The notes beneath the pieces are model-generated. The model was given only the letters and a program-made list of their open reading frames with translations, did no database searches and had not been told where the DNA came from. The translations under genes and the position numbers were made by a program. Source: JAXFPC01 sp034180005 (GTDB lineage: Bacteria > Bacillota > Negativicutes > Acidaminococcales > Acidaminococcaceae). From it: a DNA stretch of 64,000 nt. Shown one piece after another: positions 8,680 through 16,313 of the stretch (position 1 is its first letter; every line of letters starts with the position of its first letter). Location of the stretch: NCBI GenBank assembly GCA_034180005.1, contig JAXFPC010000028.1, positions 1 through 64,000 of the forward strand. Reading direction: 5' to 3'.

Positions 8680-9564
8680 TCATTTGTAATATACATTGTA
8701 TTTTTTTACCATAAATTCCGGATGCAACGCTTCCTTAGCCTTGCGCAATCCTTCATGGCCCATGTCTTCTTCACGATTCAAATATATCACATCTTCCCAC
8801 GCGTTGGCGGCGAATTCTTTCGTCATGGCAATATACAATCCGCGCACACCGTGCTGCGCCTTTTCTACATGCAGTACGGCGGTCTCGTCATTGATTTTTC
8901 TACCGTAGCTGAAAGCCTGTACTGCGCCATCAAACCTGATGGCTCCGCCACGCAACTCTAAAGCGTGAAAATTTGTAAACGCTTGACGAATAGCATATTT
9001 CTCGCACTCCAACGACGGATCTTCGGTCATGCGCTCATCACACCATGCTTCGCCAAAATGCAGACATTCTTCCAAATTGGCGGAAGTTATAGGCTCATAC
9101 TTATAATCAGGATGAGCGTTTACAAAAGAATTATAATGATTCTTCTGCCCGTGAAGCTTACGCCCGGATAGTGTGGCCAGCTTTTCACGCAAATAAACGT
9201 AATCCCAGTTATCGCGATCGTCGATAAACTCCAATTGCGGCATCACCTTTGCCATTCTTTCCCTGGTGCAATCATAAATCCCATGCATTTCAAAAGGCTT
9301 GCCGCTGTGTTCCTCTTTAAGAGCTTCCATCAAACACGGTAAATCTTCATCTTTGCCGCCGAAAGGTTGGATATAAAAATCCGAATTGTTGCGTTTTACT
9401 TTCAGCAGTAAAAAATCATGCGCAACACACCAAAAAATATTATAACAATCACGCCACGAAAACAGATTGGAAAAAGCACATTCGCTGCCGTGCAAATGCA
9501 CGTGAGAAATATAACTTTCAAACAAAGGCTTCTGCGCCAATGTAACCTCTTTAAATTCTAAAAT
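8680..9564 (-). CDS. DUF2156 family protein (probable aminoacyl/acyl transferase fold)
   Basis: PF09924-type protein of about 294 residues, related to the catalytic half of MprF-like phosphatidylglycerol lysyltransferases but soluble and of unknown substrate. Recognisable family motifs are LREKLATLSGRKLHGQKNH near the middle and LNREEDMGHEGLRKAK near the end. The start is unusual. An in-frame GTG at 9588 has no ribosome site, whereas GGGAGG stands 5 bases before an ATT at 9564, which would give ILEFKEVTL, matching where homologues begin. A TTG at 9540 with GAGG is a third choice. The gene precedes the Eis-like acetyltransferase, and the pair may act on related substrates (inference). Confidence 0.8.
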   Translation of the reverse strand: MLEFKEVTLAQKPLFESYISHVHLHGSECAFSNLFSWRDCYNIFWCVAHDFLLLKVKRNNSDFYIQPFGGKDEDLPCLMEALKEEHSGKPFEMHGIYDCTRERMAKVMPQLEFIDDRDNWDYVYLREKLATLSGRKLHGQKNHYNSFVNAHPDYKYEPITSANLEECLHFGEAWCDERMTEDPSLECEKYAIRQAFTNFHALELRGGAIRFDGAVQAFSYGRKINDETAVLHVEKAQHGVRGLYIAMTKEFAANAWEDVIYLNREEDMGHEGLRKAKEALHPEFMVKKYNVYYK

Positions 9565-9647
9565 AGAAACCTCCCTAAACTGTACCACAGCTTAAAACAA
9601 TAAACAAAAATTTTATGGACGCAGCTCCTCTGCGAAATCCTGCAAAT

Positions 9648-10505
9648 TTATGCAGGGCATTCCTGGAAAACGAAATCCATATAAGCTTTCTGCAACGACG
9701 CAACCACAGAACCCTTCTTACCTCCGTTGACAAACCCCCTGTCAATTTTCACTACCGGCATAAATTCACACCTTGGGCCGCATAAAAACGCCTCTTCAGC
9801 TTTTAAGGCAAACTCCGTATCAAAAGGACGCTCGATAACCTGCAACTGCAAATCCGGAGCCAATCGTTCCTTCAAAAGACGGCTTGTAATATTAACATGA
9901 ATATGATTATTGCCTGGATGAGTCCAAAGAATCCCGTCTTTGTACACGTAGAAGGATGATTCCGTACTTTCGGTGATTTTTCCGTCTCTGACAAAAAGTG
10001 CGTCAAATGCATTACCGATGCGAGCTTTTTGTCTAGCCAAAACCTCCGGCATTCTGTTAAGCGTATTAACGTCACATTTTTCCCACCGAATGTCTTTTTC
10101 GGTGATCAAATTTACGCCTTTATGGCGCAAATCTGCCAATCCGTCACGATCAACAGGAACCGCGAACATTGTCAGACAAGGAATACTTTGCTCCGGATAA
10201 GCCAAAGCATACATCCCTCCTCCGCGCGTTATCTGAGTATATATTTCACAATCTGACAGACCGACAGTATGCAACAGACGCTCATGAAACTCTACCAGCT
10301 CTTCAATCATGTACTGTCCGGGCAATTTAACTTTGATTACTGATTCAAAAAGATTGTTTAAATGCGGCAGCAAAGCAAAACAGCGTCCGTTATACACGGG
10401 AACTATTTCAAAAACACCGTCGCCGAACAAATATCCTCTATCGTCCACAGCAGCAATAGCTTCCTCTGCCGGTACAACTTGTCCGTCCAACAAAACGTAA
10501 TTCAT
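9648..10505 (-). CDS. class IV aminotransferase homologue (DAAT-like) lacking the PLP lysine
   Basis: At 285 residues it aligns along its length with Bacillus D-amino-acid aminotransferase: DDRGYLFGDGVFE (21-33), DIRWEKCDVNTLN (138-150), ITES (177-180) and the C-terminal CGPRCEFMPV. The position of the Schiff-base lysine in DIRWLRCDIKSLN-type enzymes is Asn147 here (codon AAT at 10067-10065). Tyr31 of the carboxylate site is Phe32, and the Arg/His pair that holds the D-amino-acid carboxylate is also not conserved. A normal transaminase reaction is therefore doubtful; it may be a lyase-like or non-PLP protein, or an inactive homologue. The start ATG has CGGAGG. It is monocistronic with its own promoter. 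Confidence 0.85.
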   Translation of the reverse strand: MNYVLLDGQVVPAEEAIAAVDDRGYLFGDGVFEIVPVYNGRCFALLPHLNNLFESVIKVKLPGQYMIEELVEFHERLLHTVGLSDCEIYTQITRGGGMYALAYPEQSIPCLTMFAVPVDRDGLADLRHKGVNLITEKDIRWEKCDVNTLNRMPEVLARQKARIGNAFDALFVRDGKITESTESSFYVYKDGILWTHPGNNHIHVNITSRLLKERLAPDLQLQVIERPFDTEFALKAEEAFLCGPRCEFMPVVKIDRGFVNGGKKGSVVASLQKAYMDFVFQECPA

Positions 10506-10574
10506 AAAAACCTCCGATAAAGCTTGCGTTACGTACGTGTAAACGCATTTTCTCCAATGCTATCGCACCTTGAC

Positions 10575-10603
10575 ATTATACACTATTTTCCTACTTTTGT
10601 CAT
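10575..10603 (-). promoter_or_regulatory. promoter of the aminotransferase-like gene
   Basis: Minus-strand ATGACA (10598-10603), 17-base spacer, TATAAT (10575-10580). Confidence 0.75.
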
Positions 10604-10623
10604 GTCGGCACATCAGATAGATA

Positions 10624-11655
10624 TTACTCCAGCATCCCTTGACGGCGCAGCTCATCGGTATATTGTTCCATTGTTATCATGCCGTATCTGCTGCCTGTCT
10701 GAATGTACGAAGACAAAAGGTGATCCTTGCCCTCTCTGATTACGCTGCGAATTGCCTCCGTAGCGGCAAGAATTTCAAACGCAGCTATGCGTCCTCCGCC
10801 GCACCTGCGAAGTAGCTGTTGACAAATTACTCCCTGAAGATTTTCAGCCAGCTGCATTCTTGTCTGCTGCCTGTATTCCTGGCGCAACTCCACCAATCTG
10901 TTTATCGTCGTTGTCACATCTGCCGTGTGCAGTGTCGTCAAAACCAGATGCCCCGTTTCAGCGGCCGTCAACGCAGCGGCAGCAGTTTCATAATCTCGCA
11001 GCTCCCCCACCATGATTACGTCGGGATCTTCTCGCAGCGCGCTCCTCAACCCTCTCGCGAAAGACAGTGTATCTCTGCCCACTTCACGTTGACTGATTAC
11101 ACTTTTTGCCGAAGTATGAACAAATTCAATCGGATCCTCCAAAGTAATTATCCGCGAGCCGGTTTCATGATTTATTTTATTGAGCAGCGCAGCTATAGTA
11201 GTCGATTTTCCGCTGCCTGTCGCGCCGGTAACCAACACCAATCCCTGCCGTAATTCTGCTAAAGAACGTACAGCTTTCGGTAAATTCAAATCTTCGCATG
11301 TCGGTACTTCTCTGCTTAAAAGACGTATGGCAACAGCATACTTACCGCCGGCGAAGAATACATTAATCCGACTGCGTCCACTCACGATCCCCTCTCCGGC
11401 AAAATCTATTTCTTTATTTTTCTGCAACACTCCAAGCTGTTCGTCTGAAAGCATTTGTTTTACCCACCGTTCCGTCATATCGCCGGTAATAAAAAAACTA
11501 CCGGCTTCAATCAGCTGGCCGTCTATACGCTGCATGGGCCTGCACCCCGGAACAAGATGCAAATCAGAGGCACTTCTGCTCCGAACCTTAGCCATAAGCT
11601 CATCAAGAAACGTTTCATCCACAGTTCCGTTTTTCAGCATCACAATATTATGCAA
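10624..11655 (-). CDS. pilT: type IV pilus retraction ATPase
   Basis: Hexameric cytoplasmic ATPase that depolymerises type IV pili. It has 343 residues. The N-terminal PAS-like region includes SASDLHLVPG. The core has Walker A GATGSGKST (about 143-151), Asp box TLEDPIEF, Walker B DPDVIMVGE and His box TLHTAD. The PilT-specific C-terminal AIRSVIREGK resembles the AIRNLIRE motif needed for retraction. The start is uncertain: TTG 11655 lies very close to AAAGGAG, and ATG 11640 lies further from it. It sits 80 bases after pilB, probably in one operon, with no terminator seen between them. Pilin and PilC genes are not in the window. Confidence 0.9.
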   Translation of the reverse strand: MHNIVMLKNGTVDETFLDELMAKVRSRSASDLHLVPGCRPMQRIDGQLIEAGSFFITGDMTERWVKQMLSDEQLGVLQKNKEIDFAGEGIVSGRSRINVFFAGGKYAVAIRLLSREVPTCEDLNLPKAVRSLAELRQGLVLVTGATGSGKSTTIAALLNKINHETGSRIITLEDPIEFVHTSAKSVISQREVGRDTLSFARGLRSALREDPDVIMVGELRDYETAAAALTAAETGHLVLTTLHTADVTTTINRLVELRQEYRQQTRMQLAENLQGVICQQLLRRCGGGRIAAFEILAATEAIRSVIREGKDHLLSSYIQTGSRYGMITMEQYTDELRRQGMLE

Positions 11656-11735
11656 AACTCCTTTCCCTAAAAATTCTCACCTGAAATTTTCAAATTCATT
11701 ACTCATTTCGACAATATTACTGCAAAAATCTACTT

Positions 11736-12929
11736 TCAAAAAATTCCTGCTCTCCACAACTCCTCAACTGTGGTAAGCCCGCGATAAACTTTCATAATAC
11801 CGTCTTGTCGCATGGGAATAAATCCTTCCGACATTGCCGCGCTTTCTATCATATTTGCCGTACTCTTGTTCCTGACCATCGTGCAGATTTTTTCTGAAAA
11901 TGTCAAAAGTTCATGAATTGCAATTCTCCCTTTATATCCGGTGTCACAGCAATAACTGCACCCGTCACCTTTATACAATTTCACAGAAACTGCTTTCCTT
12001 ACTCGCAAATATTCTTTTACCGAGTTGCTTACTTCTACCAGGCGACCGCAACATGGGCAAACACGACGTACCAGGCGTTGAGCTACGGCCCCTTTCATTG
12101 CGGCGGCAAGCAGATAAGGTTCCAGGCCCATTTCCAACAGACGTTCCACTATTCCCGACGCACTGCCTGCGTGAATTGTACTGAACACAGCGTGTCCTGT
12201 CAAAGCTGACTGTATACTGATGCGCGCTGTTTCAACATCACGAATTTCTCCCACCATAATAACGTCCGGATCCTGTCTGACTATAGCCGACAATCCTCCG
12301 GCAAATGTTAATCCTGTTTTTTTGTTGACTTCCGTTTGATTTATACCTTGCAGGCAATATTCTACAGGATCCTCCAGAGTAGTTATATTACAACTTCCGT
12401 CGTTCAATTCTCTTAAGGTAGCATAGAGCGCGGCCGTTTTACCGCTGCCGGTAGGTCCCGAAAGCAAAACCAGTCCTTTACGTCCGCTGCAAATGTCCCT
12501 GTAAATTTTCAAATTTAGTGCGGAAAAATTTAAAGCCTCCAAAGTAAAAAATTTTTCCTCTTTGCTGAACAGACGCAGCACAACTTTTTCACCGCGTACT
12601 GTCGGCAGGATAGATATTCTTATATGCACTTTGCGACCGTTCAGTTCCATTTCTATGTGTCCATCTTGAGGAACTCTTTTCTCCGCTATATCCAAGCCGC
12701 TGATAATTTTGAAACGCGAAACAAGTCCGCTGTGCAGCGAACAAGACAGTTCGCATAATTTTTGCAACAGTCCGTCAACTCGCAATCGTACAAGAACTGC
12801 CGTTGCTCCCGGTTCAATATGAATATCGCTTGCATCACTCCTCAAGCCGGTTTCAATGATGCGTTCCGATAGTCTGGCGCAATTTATCTCTTGAGACCAT
12901 GGTATCTCTTTTATGTCTTGCCAAGTCAA
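11736..12929 (-). CDS. pilB: type IV pilus assembly / type II secretion ATPase
   Basis: GspE/PilB-family extension ATPase of 397 residues, short because the N1 domain of full-length PilB is absent. Visible are the N2 region (SDASDIHIEP), Walker A GPTGSGKT (about 158-165), Asp box TLEDPVEY, Walker B DPDVIMVGEIRD, and the zinc-binding CxxC pairs CPCC and CSYC followed by DTGYKGR, which mark PilB/GspE and are missing from PilT. The start is TTG 12929, seven bases after GGAGG. Together with pilT and the plus-strand secretin pair it implies a type IV pilus or related system with parts elsewhere. Confidence 0.9.
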   Translation of the reverse strand: MTWQDIKEIPWSQEINCARLSERIIETGLRSDASDIHIEPGATAVLVRLRVDGLLQKLCELSCSLHSGLVSRFKIISGLDIAEKRVPQDGHIEMELNGRKVHIRISILPTVRGEKVVLRLFSKEEKFFTLEALNFSALNLKIYRDICSGRKGLVLLSGPTGSGKTAALYATLRELNDGSCNITTLEDPVEYCLQGINQTEVNKKTGLTFAGGLSAIVRQDPDVIMVGEIRDVETARISIQSALTGHAVFSTIHAGSASGIVERLLEMGLEPYLLAAAMKGAVAQRLVRRVCPCCGRLVEVSNSVKEYLRVRKAVSVKLYKGDGCSYCCDTGYKGRIAIHELLTFSEKICTMVRNKSTANMIESAAMSEGFIPMRQDGIMKVYRGLTTVEELWRAGIF

Positions 12930-12949
12930 AATACCGCCTCCTTAGTTAC

Positions 12950-12981
12950 GGTAATTTTATCACTGCTTAGAAAAAATTACC
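12950..12981. repeat. inverted repeat upstream of pilB
   Basis: GGTAATTTT (12950-12958) and AAAATTACC (12973-12981) form a 9-bp stem about 20 bases before the pilB start. It could be an operator or leader hairpin; no confident promoter was found around it. Confidence 0.4.
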
Positions 12982-13087
12982 ATAATTTTCAGACAATTTT
13001 AAAATAAAAAGATTTTACAAATCAACTGTAGAACCATCTCGCTCGTTCCGGCATATACTTGCGTTTTGCTGTTGACCTCGTTTAAGC

Positions 13088-13124
13088 AAAAATACCTCGG
13101 ACTTTAAGTCCGAGGTATTTTTTA
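13088..13124 (-). terminator. terminator after the M20 peptidase gene
   Basis: Near-perfect stem AATACCTCGGACTT with AAGTCCGAGGTATT, directly after the M20 stop codon. T-runs flank both sides, so it could work in both directions. Confidence 0.8.
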
Positions 13125-14228
13125 ACCAAGTATTCTTTTAATTGCTTTTTTATGTATTGCTACACCGTTTTCAAGATATTTGGGATCAAAGTTCATTTCC
13201 GGATGATGCAACCCCGGAGCCGCTCCCACTCCCAGTCCGGTAAAACCGGCCTTTATCTTCGGTCTTTTAGTTATGAAGTAAAAGAAGTCTTCTCCGCCTG
13301 AGGTTTCAAAAGGAGGCAAAACATTTTCTGCGCCCACAACTTCAGCAGCGCACTCACCTAAAATTTTCGTTATCTCAGGATCAATTCCATCGGCAGCAGG
13401 TAATTCTGAATGGATCTCAATATCCACGACCTCTGCGCCGACAGAAGCTGCGCCGTACTTCACAGCGTTAAAAACCTTCTCCTTCATCTCGTCCATAACC
13501 TTGTTGTTCTGAGCTCTCATGTCAAATGTAATCTCAGCATACTCCGGCACAGCATTGAAAACTCCTGCGTCGGCATGAAATCTGGTACATTTTACGCTGA
13601 AAGGTACTCTTGGATCCATGTGTACAGCATTTACCGCTACAATTGCTGCAGTCGCCGCATCAATACTGTTGATGCCTAAATGCGGACGTGCGCCGTGGGC
13701 GGGAGCGCCTTTTATTTTTGCTTTGAAAATGCAAGTTGCCGAATAAAGCATGGCGCTGATAACACTTCCTGCCGGACATTCCTGCTCAGGACGTACATGC
13801 ATTCCGAGCAAAATATCTACATCGTCAATAATTCCGGACTCCAGAACACGCATTGCTCCTGTTCCCAATTCTTCCGCAGGCTGAAAAATAAATTTAACAC
13901 GCCCGCGCTTCACAAGCTTTTCCCTTGCAACTTCCTCCGCAGCTGTAAGAAGCATAGCCATATGTCCGTCATGACCGCAAGTATGGCGATAAACTTTCTT
14001 TCCGTCAACTATATGCGTCAGCGCATCTATATCGGAACGAAGTCCCAACACGGGTCCGGAGTTGCCGCTGTCATACTCAGCCACCACTCCCGTTCCGCCA
14101 ATATTCTTCGAAACCTTGTACCCGGCCTCTGTCAATCTGGCTGCCAAATATTCGGCAGTTTTAAACTCCTCGAAACCCGGTTCCGGAATAAGATGTAATT
14201 CATCATAATGTTTTAAAACTTCAGACAT
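13122..14228 (-). CDS. M20D family metallopeptidase / amidohydrolase
   Basis: Zinc hydrolase of the group that removes acyl or aminoacyl groups from amino acids (hippurate hydrolase/IAA-amino-acid hydrolase-like). It has 368 residues from the chosen start. Metal-site motifs are HTCGHDGHM, PAEELGTG, LGMHVRPE and a C-terminal GLHHPEMN. The dimerisation domain sits in the middle. An upstream in-frame start would run through a terminator; ATG 14228 has GGAGG at 8 bases. The upstream neighbours are YjiG/YjiH-like membrane proteins. In E. coli the corresponding pair sits with isoaspartyl dipeptidase, so a role in uptake and cleavage of a small peptide or conjugate is a fair inference. Confidence 0.88.
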   Translation of the reverse strand: MSEVLKHYDELHLIPEPGFEEFKTAEYLAARLTEAGYKVSKNIGGTGVVAEYDSGNSGPVLGLRSDIDALTHIVDGKKVYRHTCGHDGHMAMLLTAAEEVAREKLVKRGRVKFIFQPAEELGTGAMRVLESGIIDDVDILLGMHVRPEQECPAGSVISAMLYSATCIFKAKIKGAPAHGARPHLGINSIDAATAAIVAVNAVHMDPRVPFSVKCTRFHADAGVFNAVPEYAEITFDMRAQNNKVMDEMKEKVFNAVKYGAASVGAEVVDIEIHSELPAADGIDPEITKILGECAAEVVGAENVLPPFETSGGEDFFYFITKRPKIKAGFTGLGVGAAPGLHHPEMNFDPKYLENGVAIHKKAIKRILG

Positions 14229-14241
14229 TGTACTCGCCTCC

Positions 14242-14284
14242 AAAAAAAAGCCCCCTTCGAGCATATACAAAACTCAAAAGGGGC
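14242..14284 (-). terminator. terminator abutting the M20 ribosome-binding site
   Basis: Minus-strand 12-bp stem GCCCCTTTTGAG with CTCGAAGGGGGC, followed by eight Ts. The GGAGGCGAG ribosome site of the M20 gene begins immediately after the T-run. Confidence 0.85.
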
Positions 14285-14306
14285 ATTCGCGCATTTTCTT
14301 CAGATA

Positions 14307-14795
14307 TTATTTAAAGAATACCAGCAGGAAACGCATAACAACCATACCGACGCAAGCATTAAAAATGGAAATGCCCAAAAGTATACCCCAATATTTACCG
14401 GGAACACCTACGGTACCGAGCAAACGCCCCAAATACTGAATCTTCGATCCCATCAGATAAATAGCTGGCATCAAAATAGCCGCATGATTACCGTCAAGGA
14501 TATTTGAGCTTATCAACGCCATGGCAACACCGACAGCACCGCCCATGGACATCAACGCACCGATAAGTACGGTTACAGCCTCTCCCGGCAGTCCGAAAAC
14601 AGCCATTACGGGAGCAAAAACCTTGCCCAACCAAGTCATGGCTCCGGTAACAGTCAAAATCTGAATGCAGACAAAAGCCATAATAACATTGGGAATAATA
14701 TTTTTAATACCGATGTCCCAACCTTTAAGCGCACCTTTAACGAAAACATCCATAGGAGAAAGTTTCTGCTGTACTTCCATATCTTGTTGGCTCAT
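14307..14795 (-). CDS. YjiG-like nucleoside-recognition (Gate) membrane protein
   Basis: 162-residue inner membrane protein with about four hydrophobic segments. The Gate/nucleoside-recognition type motif is GALMSMGGAVGVAMALI (about 79-95). It pairs with the YjiH-like gene upstream, as in E. coli yjiH-yjiG. The ATG shares one base with the upstream TAA (TAATG), so translation is coupled and the two probably form one complex. The function is not established; a transporter for peptides or related metabolites is suggested by the neighbouring M20 peptidase. A strong terminator follows. Confidence 0.82.
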   Translation of the reverse strand: MSQQDMEVQQKLSPMDVFVKGALKGWDIGIKNIIPNVIMAFVCIQILTVTGAMTWLGKVFAPVMAVFGLPGEAVTVLIGALMSMGGAVGVAMALISSNILDGNHAAILMPAIYLMGSKIQYLGRLLGTVGVPGKYWGILLGISIFNACVGMVVMRFLLVFFK

Positions 14796-15463
14796 TAGAA
14801 TTCATCCTCCCTTACATATTTCGCGCAATATACGCGCATCATATTGGCACCCACTATTTTCAGAAGCAACATGACAACCAGCGGCACAAAAATAGGTACA
14901 GTCATGATACTGAACAAAGCTGAACCTGAAGAAAGATAATTGCTTATCAAACCTCCGGCTGTAAATTGGAATGCGGCAAACACCAAAGTTTCAGGAGCGT
15001 TAATAAAACCTTCCTTATGCAGCCCGCGAGTCATACCTGCACCGGCGTCCGTACTCTGCAAACTGGAAACGAGCGCTACTACGCAAATACCGGGAATACC
15101 GAGTATCGGCCGTAAAATCGGTGTAAGCATTTTCTGTGCAGCCTTTAAACCGCCGTAATACTCTACCAACTCTATAATACCCATAGCCAACATTACACCT
15201 GGTACAAGACTCAAAGCAAACAGAAAACCGGCTCTTGCACCTGCACCGCCAGCTCCCATGAACGTCGACTTTTCGCCCTTCATCACGCCGAAAGCACCAT
15301 TAAGTGTGTTGAAATCAAACATATTCCAGCCTTGCATTTTAGCCAGAACACCGGAGAAGATCAAAATTGCCACGACCAAAATAATGTATCCCGCGATGGG
15401 AACTTTTTTATCGGCAGCTTCTACCGGAAGTTTTTCCTGTGGTTTTTTTTGATTATCTTCCAT
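14795..15463 (-). CDS. YjiH-like nucleoside-recognition (Gate) membrane protein
   Basis: 222-residue membrane protein. The N-terminal about 20 residues are charged and cytoplasmic. Several membrane segments follow, with a Gate-type stretch SLQSTDAGAGMTRG near the middle. It is the partner of the downstream YjiG-like protein. The start ATG has AGGAGG. A good promoter stands about 130 bases upstream, leaving a roughly 120-base leader that can fold a 9-bp hairpin (AAGCTTCTA with TAGAAGTTT) but matches no riboswitch I know. It is the first gene of the yjiH-yjiG-(M20) unit. Confidence 0.82.
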   Translation of the reverse strand: MEDNQKKPQEKLPVEAADKKVPIAGYIILVVAILIFSGVLAKMQGWNMFDFNTLNGAFGVMKGEKSTFMGAGGAGARAGFLFALSLVPGVMLAMGIIELVEYYGGLKAAQKMLTPILRPILGIPGICVVALVSSLQSTDAGAGMTRGLHKEGFINAPETLVFAAFQFTAGGLISNYLSSGSALFSIMTVPIFVPLVVMLLLKIVGANMMRVYCAKYVREDEF

Positions 15464-15591
15464 GAATACCTCCTGATAACATTGTGACGCACACTTCTCG
15501 GACAGCTGTGCCTGCTGCTTAAGATTTATGCGACCATAATTTCAAACTTCTACTAAAATATTACCATTTATTTTGATAGAAGCTTGGGAAC

Positions 15592-15620
15592 ATTATACAC
15601 AACAGGAATAACTTCTGCAA
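15592..15620 (-). promoter_or_regulatory. promoter of the yjiH-yjiG unit
   Basis: Minus-strand TTGCAG (15615-15620), 17-base spacer, TATAAT (15592-15597). Confidence 0.8.
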
Positions 15621-15790
15621 TATATTTTTACTATTTGCCGAAAAATTTTTAAATTTGTAACCCTTAATGTATCTTTAATAAAAATTAATTCTCCATAGCT
15701 AGATATTTTTTCTTTCATTTTCGCTTTGTGAAATTTGACGAAGCAATTTTCAACCACGGAGAAATTAAACAGAATTTTCTGATAATTATC

Positions 15791-15819
15791 TTGCGGTTCT
15801 CGCATTGAAGTAGTACAAT
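15791..15819 (+). promoter_or_regulatory. promoter of the pilP-like/secretin pair
   Basis: TTGCGG (15791-15796), 17-base spacer, TACAAT (15814-15819). Confidence 0.72.
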
Positions 15820-15866
15820 TACATTGTTCAACAATTATATATTTTGCATCTTGAAGAGGTCTGCGT

Positions 15867-16313
15867 ATGAAAAAGACGTTCATTGCAATCGTAATAATTA
15901 TATCATCGGCCATCTTCTCTTCAATCGCCTTTAACTATCCTGTTAAAGAAATTCGCCGCTCTGAAGATAAGAAAGGTCACCAAATAAGCAAAAATATTTC
16001 CCATGAACCCAAGCCGTCATCAAAGAAAAAGCCTACTTTAAAAAGTAAACCTCACAATCCTTTTTACCTCGAAAAGCAAGCTGACGACAGCATTATCTCA
16101 CACCCTGTAACTGCTCCGATTCCTGTTTTAAAAGGTATCCTGATTTCCGAAACACAAAAACTTGCCCTGCTGGAATACAATCATAAAGAAAATTTCTATC
16201 AGACAAAACAAAAGATTGACTGCTATACAGTTTGTTCCGTCAATTCGAATACGGTATTGCTCAGCAAGGGAGCGGAAATTATAACACTCAGACTTTCCAA
16301 GGAGGTAAAATGA
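15867..16313 (+). CDS. PilP/GspC-like pilus assembly protein
   Basis: 148 residues. An N-terminal signal anchor (residues 4-22) is followed by a basic, proline/lysine-rich linker. The C-terminal domain (PIPVLKGILISETQKLALLEY and the final LLSKGAEIITLRL) resembles the HR/PilP beta-domain that links inner-membrane pilus or secretion parts to the secretin. The stop overlaps the secretin start (ATGA), a strong sign that they work together. Remote similarity only, so PilP versus GspC is left open. The ribosome site is GAAGAGG. Confidence 0.65.
   Translation: MKKTFIAIVIIISSAIFSSIAFNYPVKEIRRSEDKKGHQISKNISHEPKPSSKKKPTLKSKPHNPFYLEKQADDSIISHPVTAPIPVLKGILISETQKLALLEYNHKENFYQTKQKIDCYTVCSVNSNTVLLSKGAEIITLRLSKEVK

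Larger units (their letters stand above)
15464..15866. other. divergent intergenic region yjiH / pilP-like
   Basis: About 400 bases holding two divergent promoters (15592-15620 minus; 15791-15819 plus) and two leaders. A minus-strand ORF of about 107 codons crosses it, but it has no ribosome site, overlaps the pilP-like start and has low-complexity content, so I do not call it. Confidence 0.65.

Noticed and set aside
11180..11776. Plus-strand ORF of about 198 codons opposite pilT
   Set aside because: Antisense to the Walker A region of pilT; serine/proline/threonine-rich shadow with no domain.
15593..15913. Minus-strand ORF of about 107 codons between yjiH and the pilP-like gene
   Set aside because: No ribosome site, overlaps the pilP-like start and both promoters, and its sequence looks like translated AT-rich intergenic DNA.
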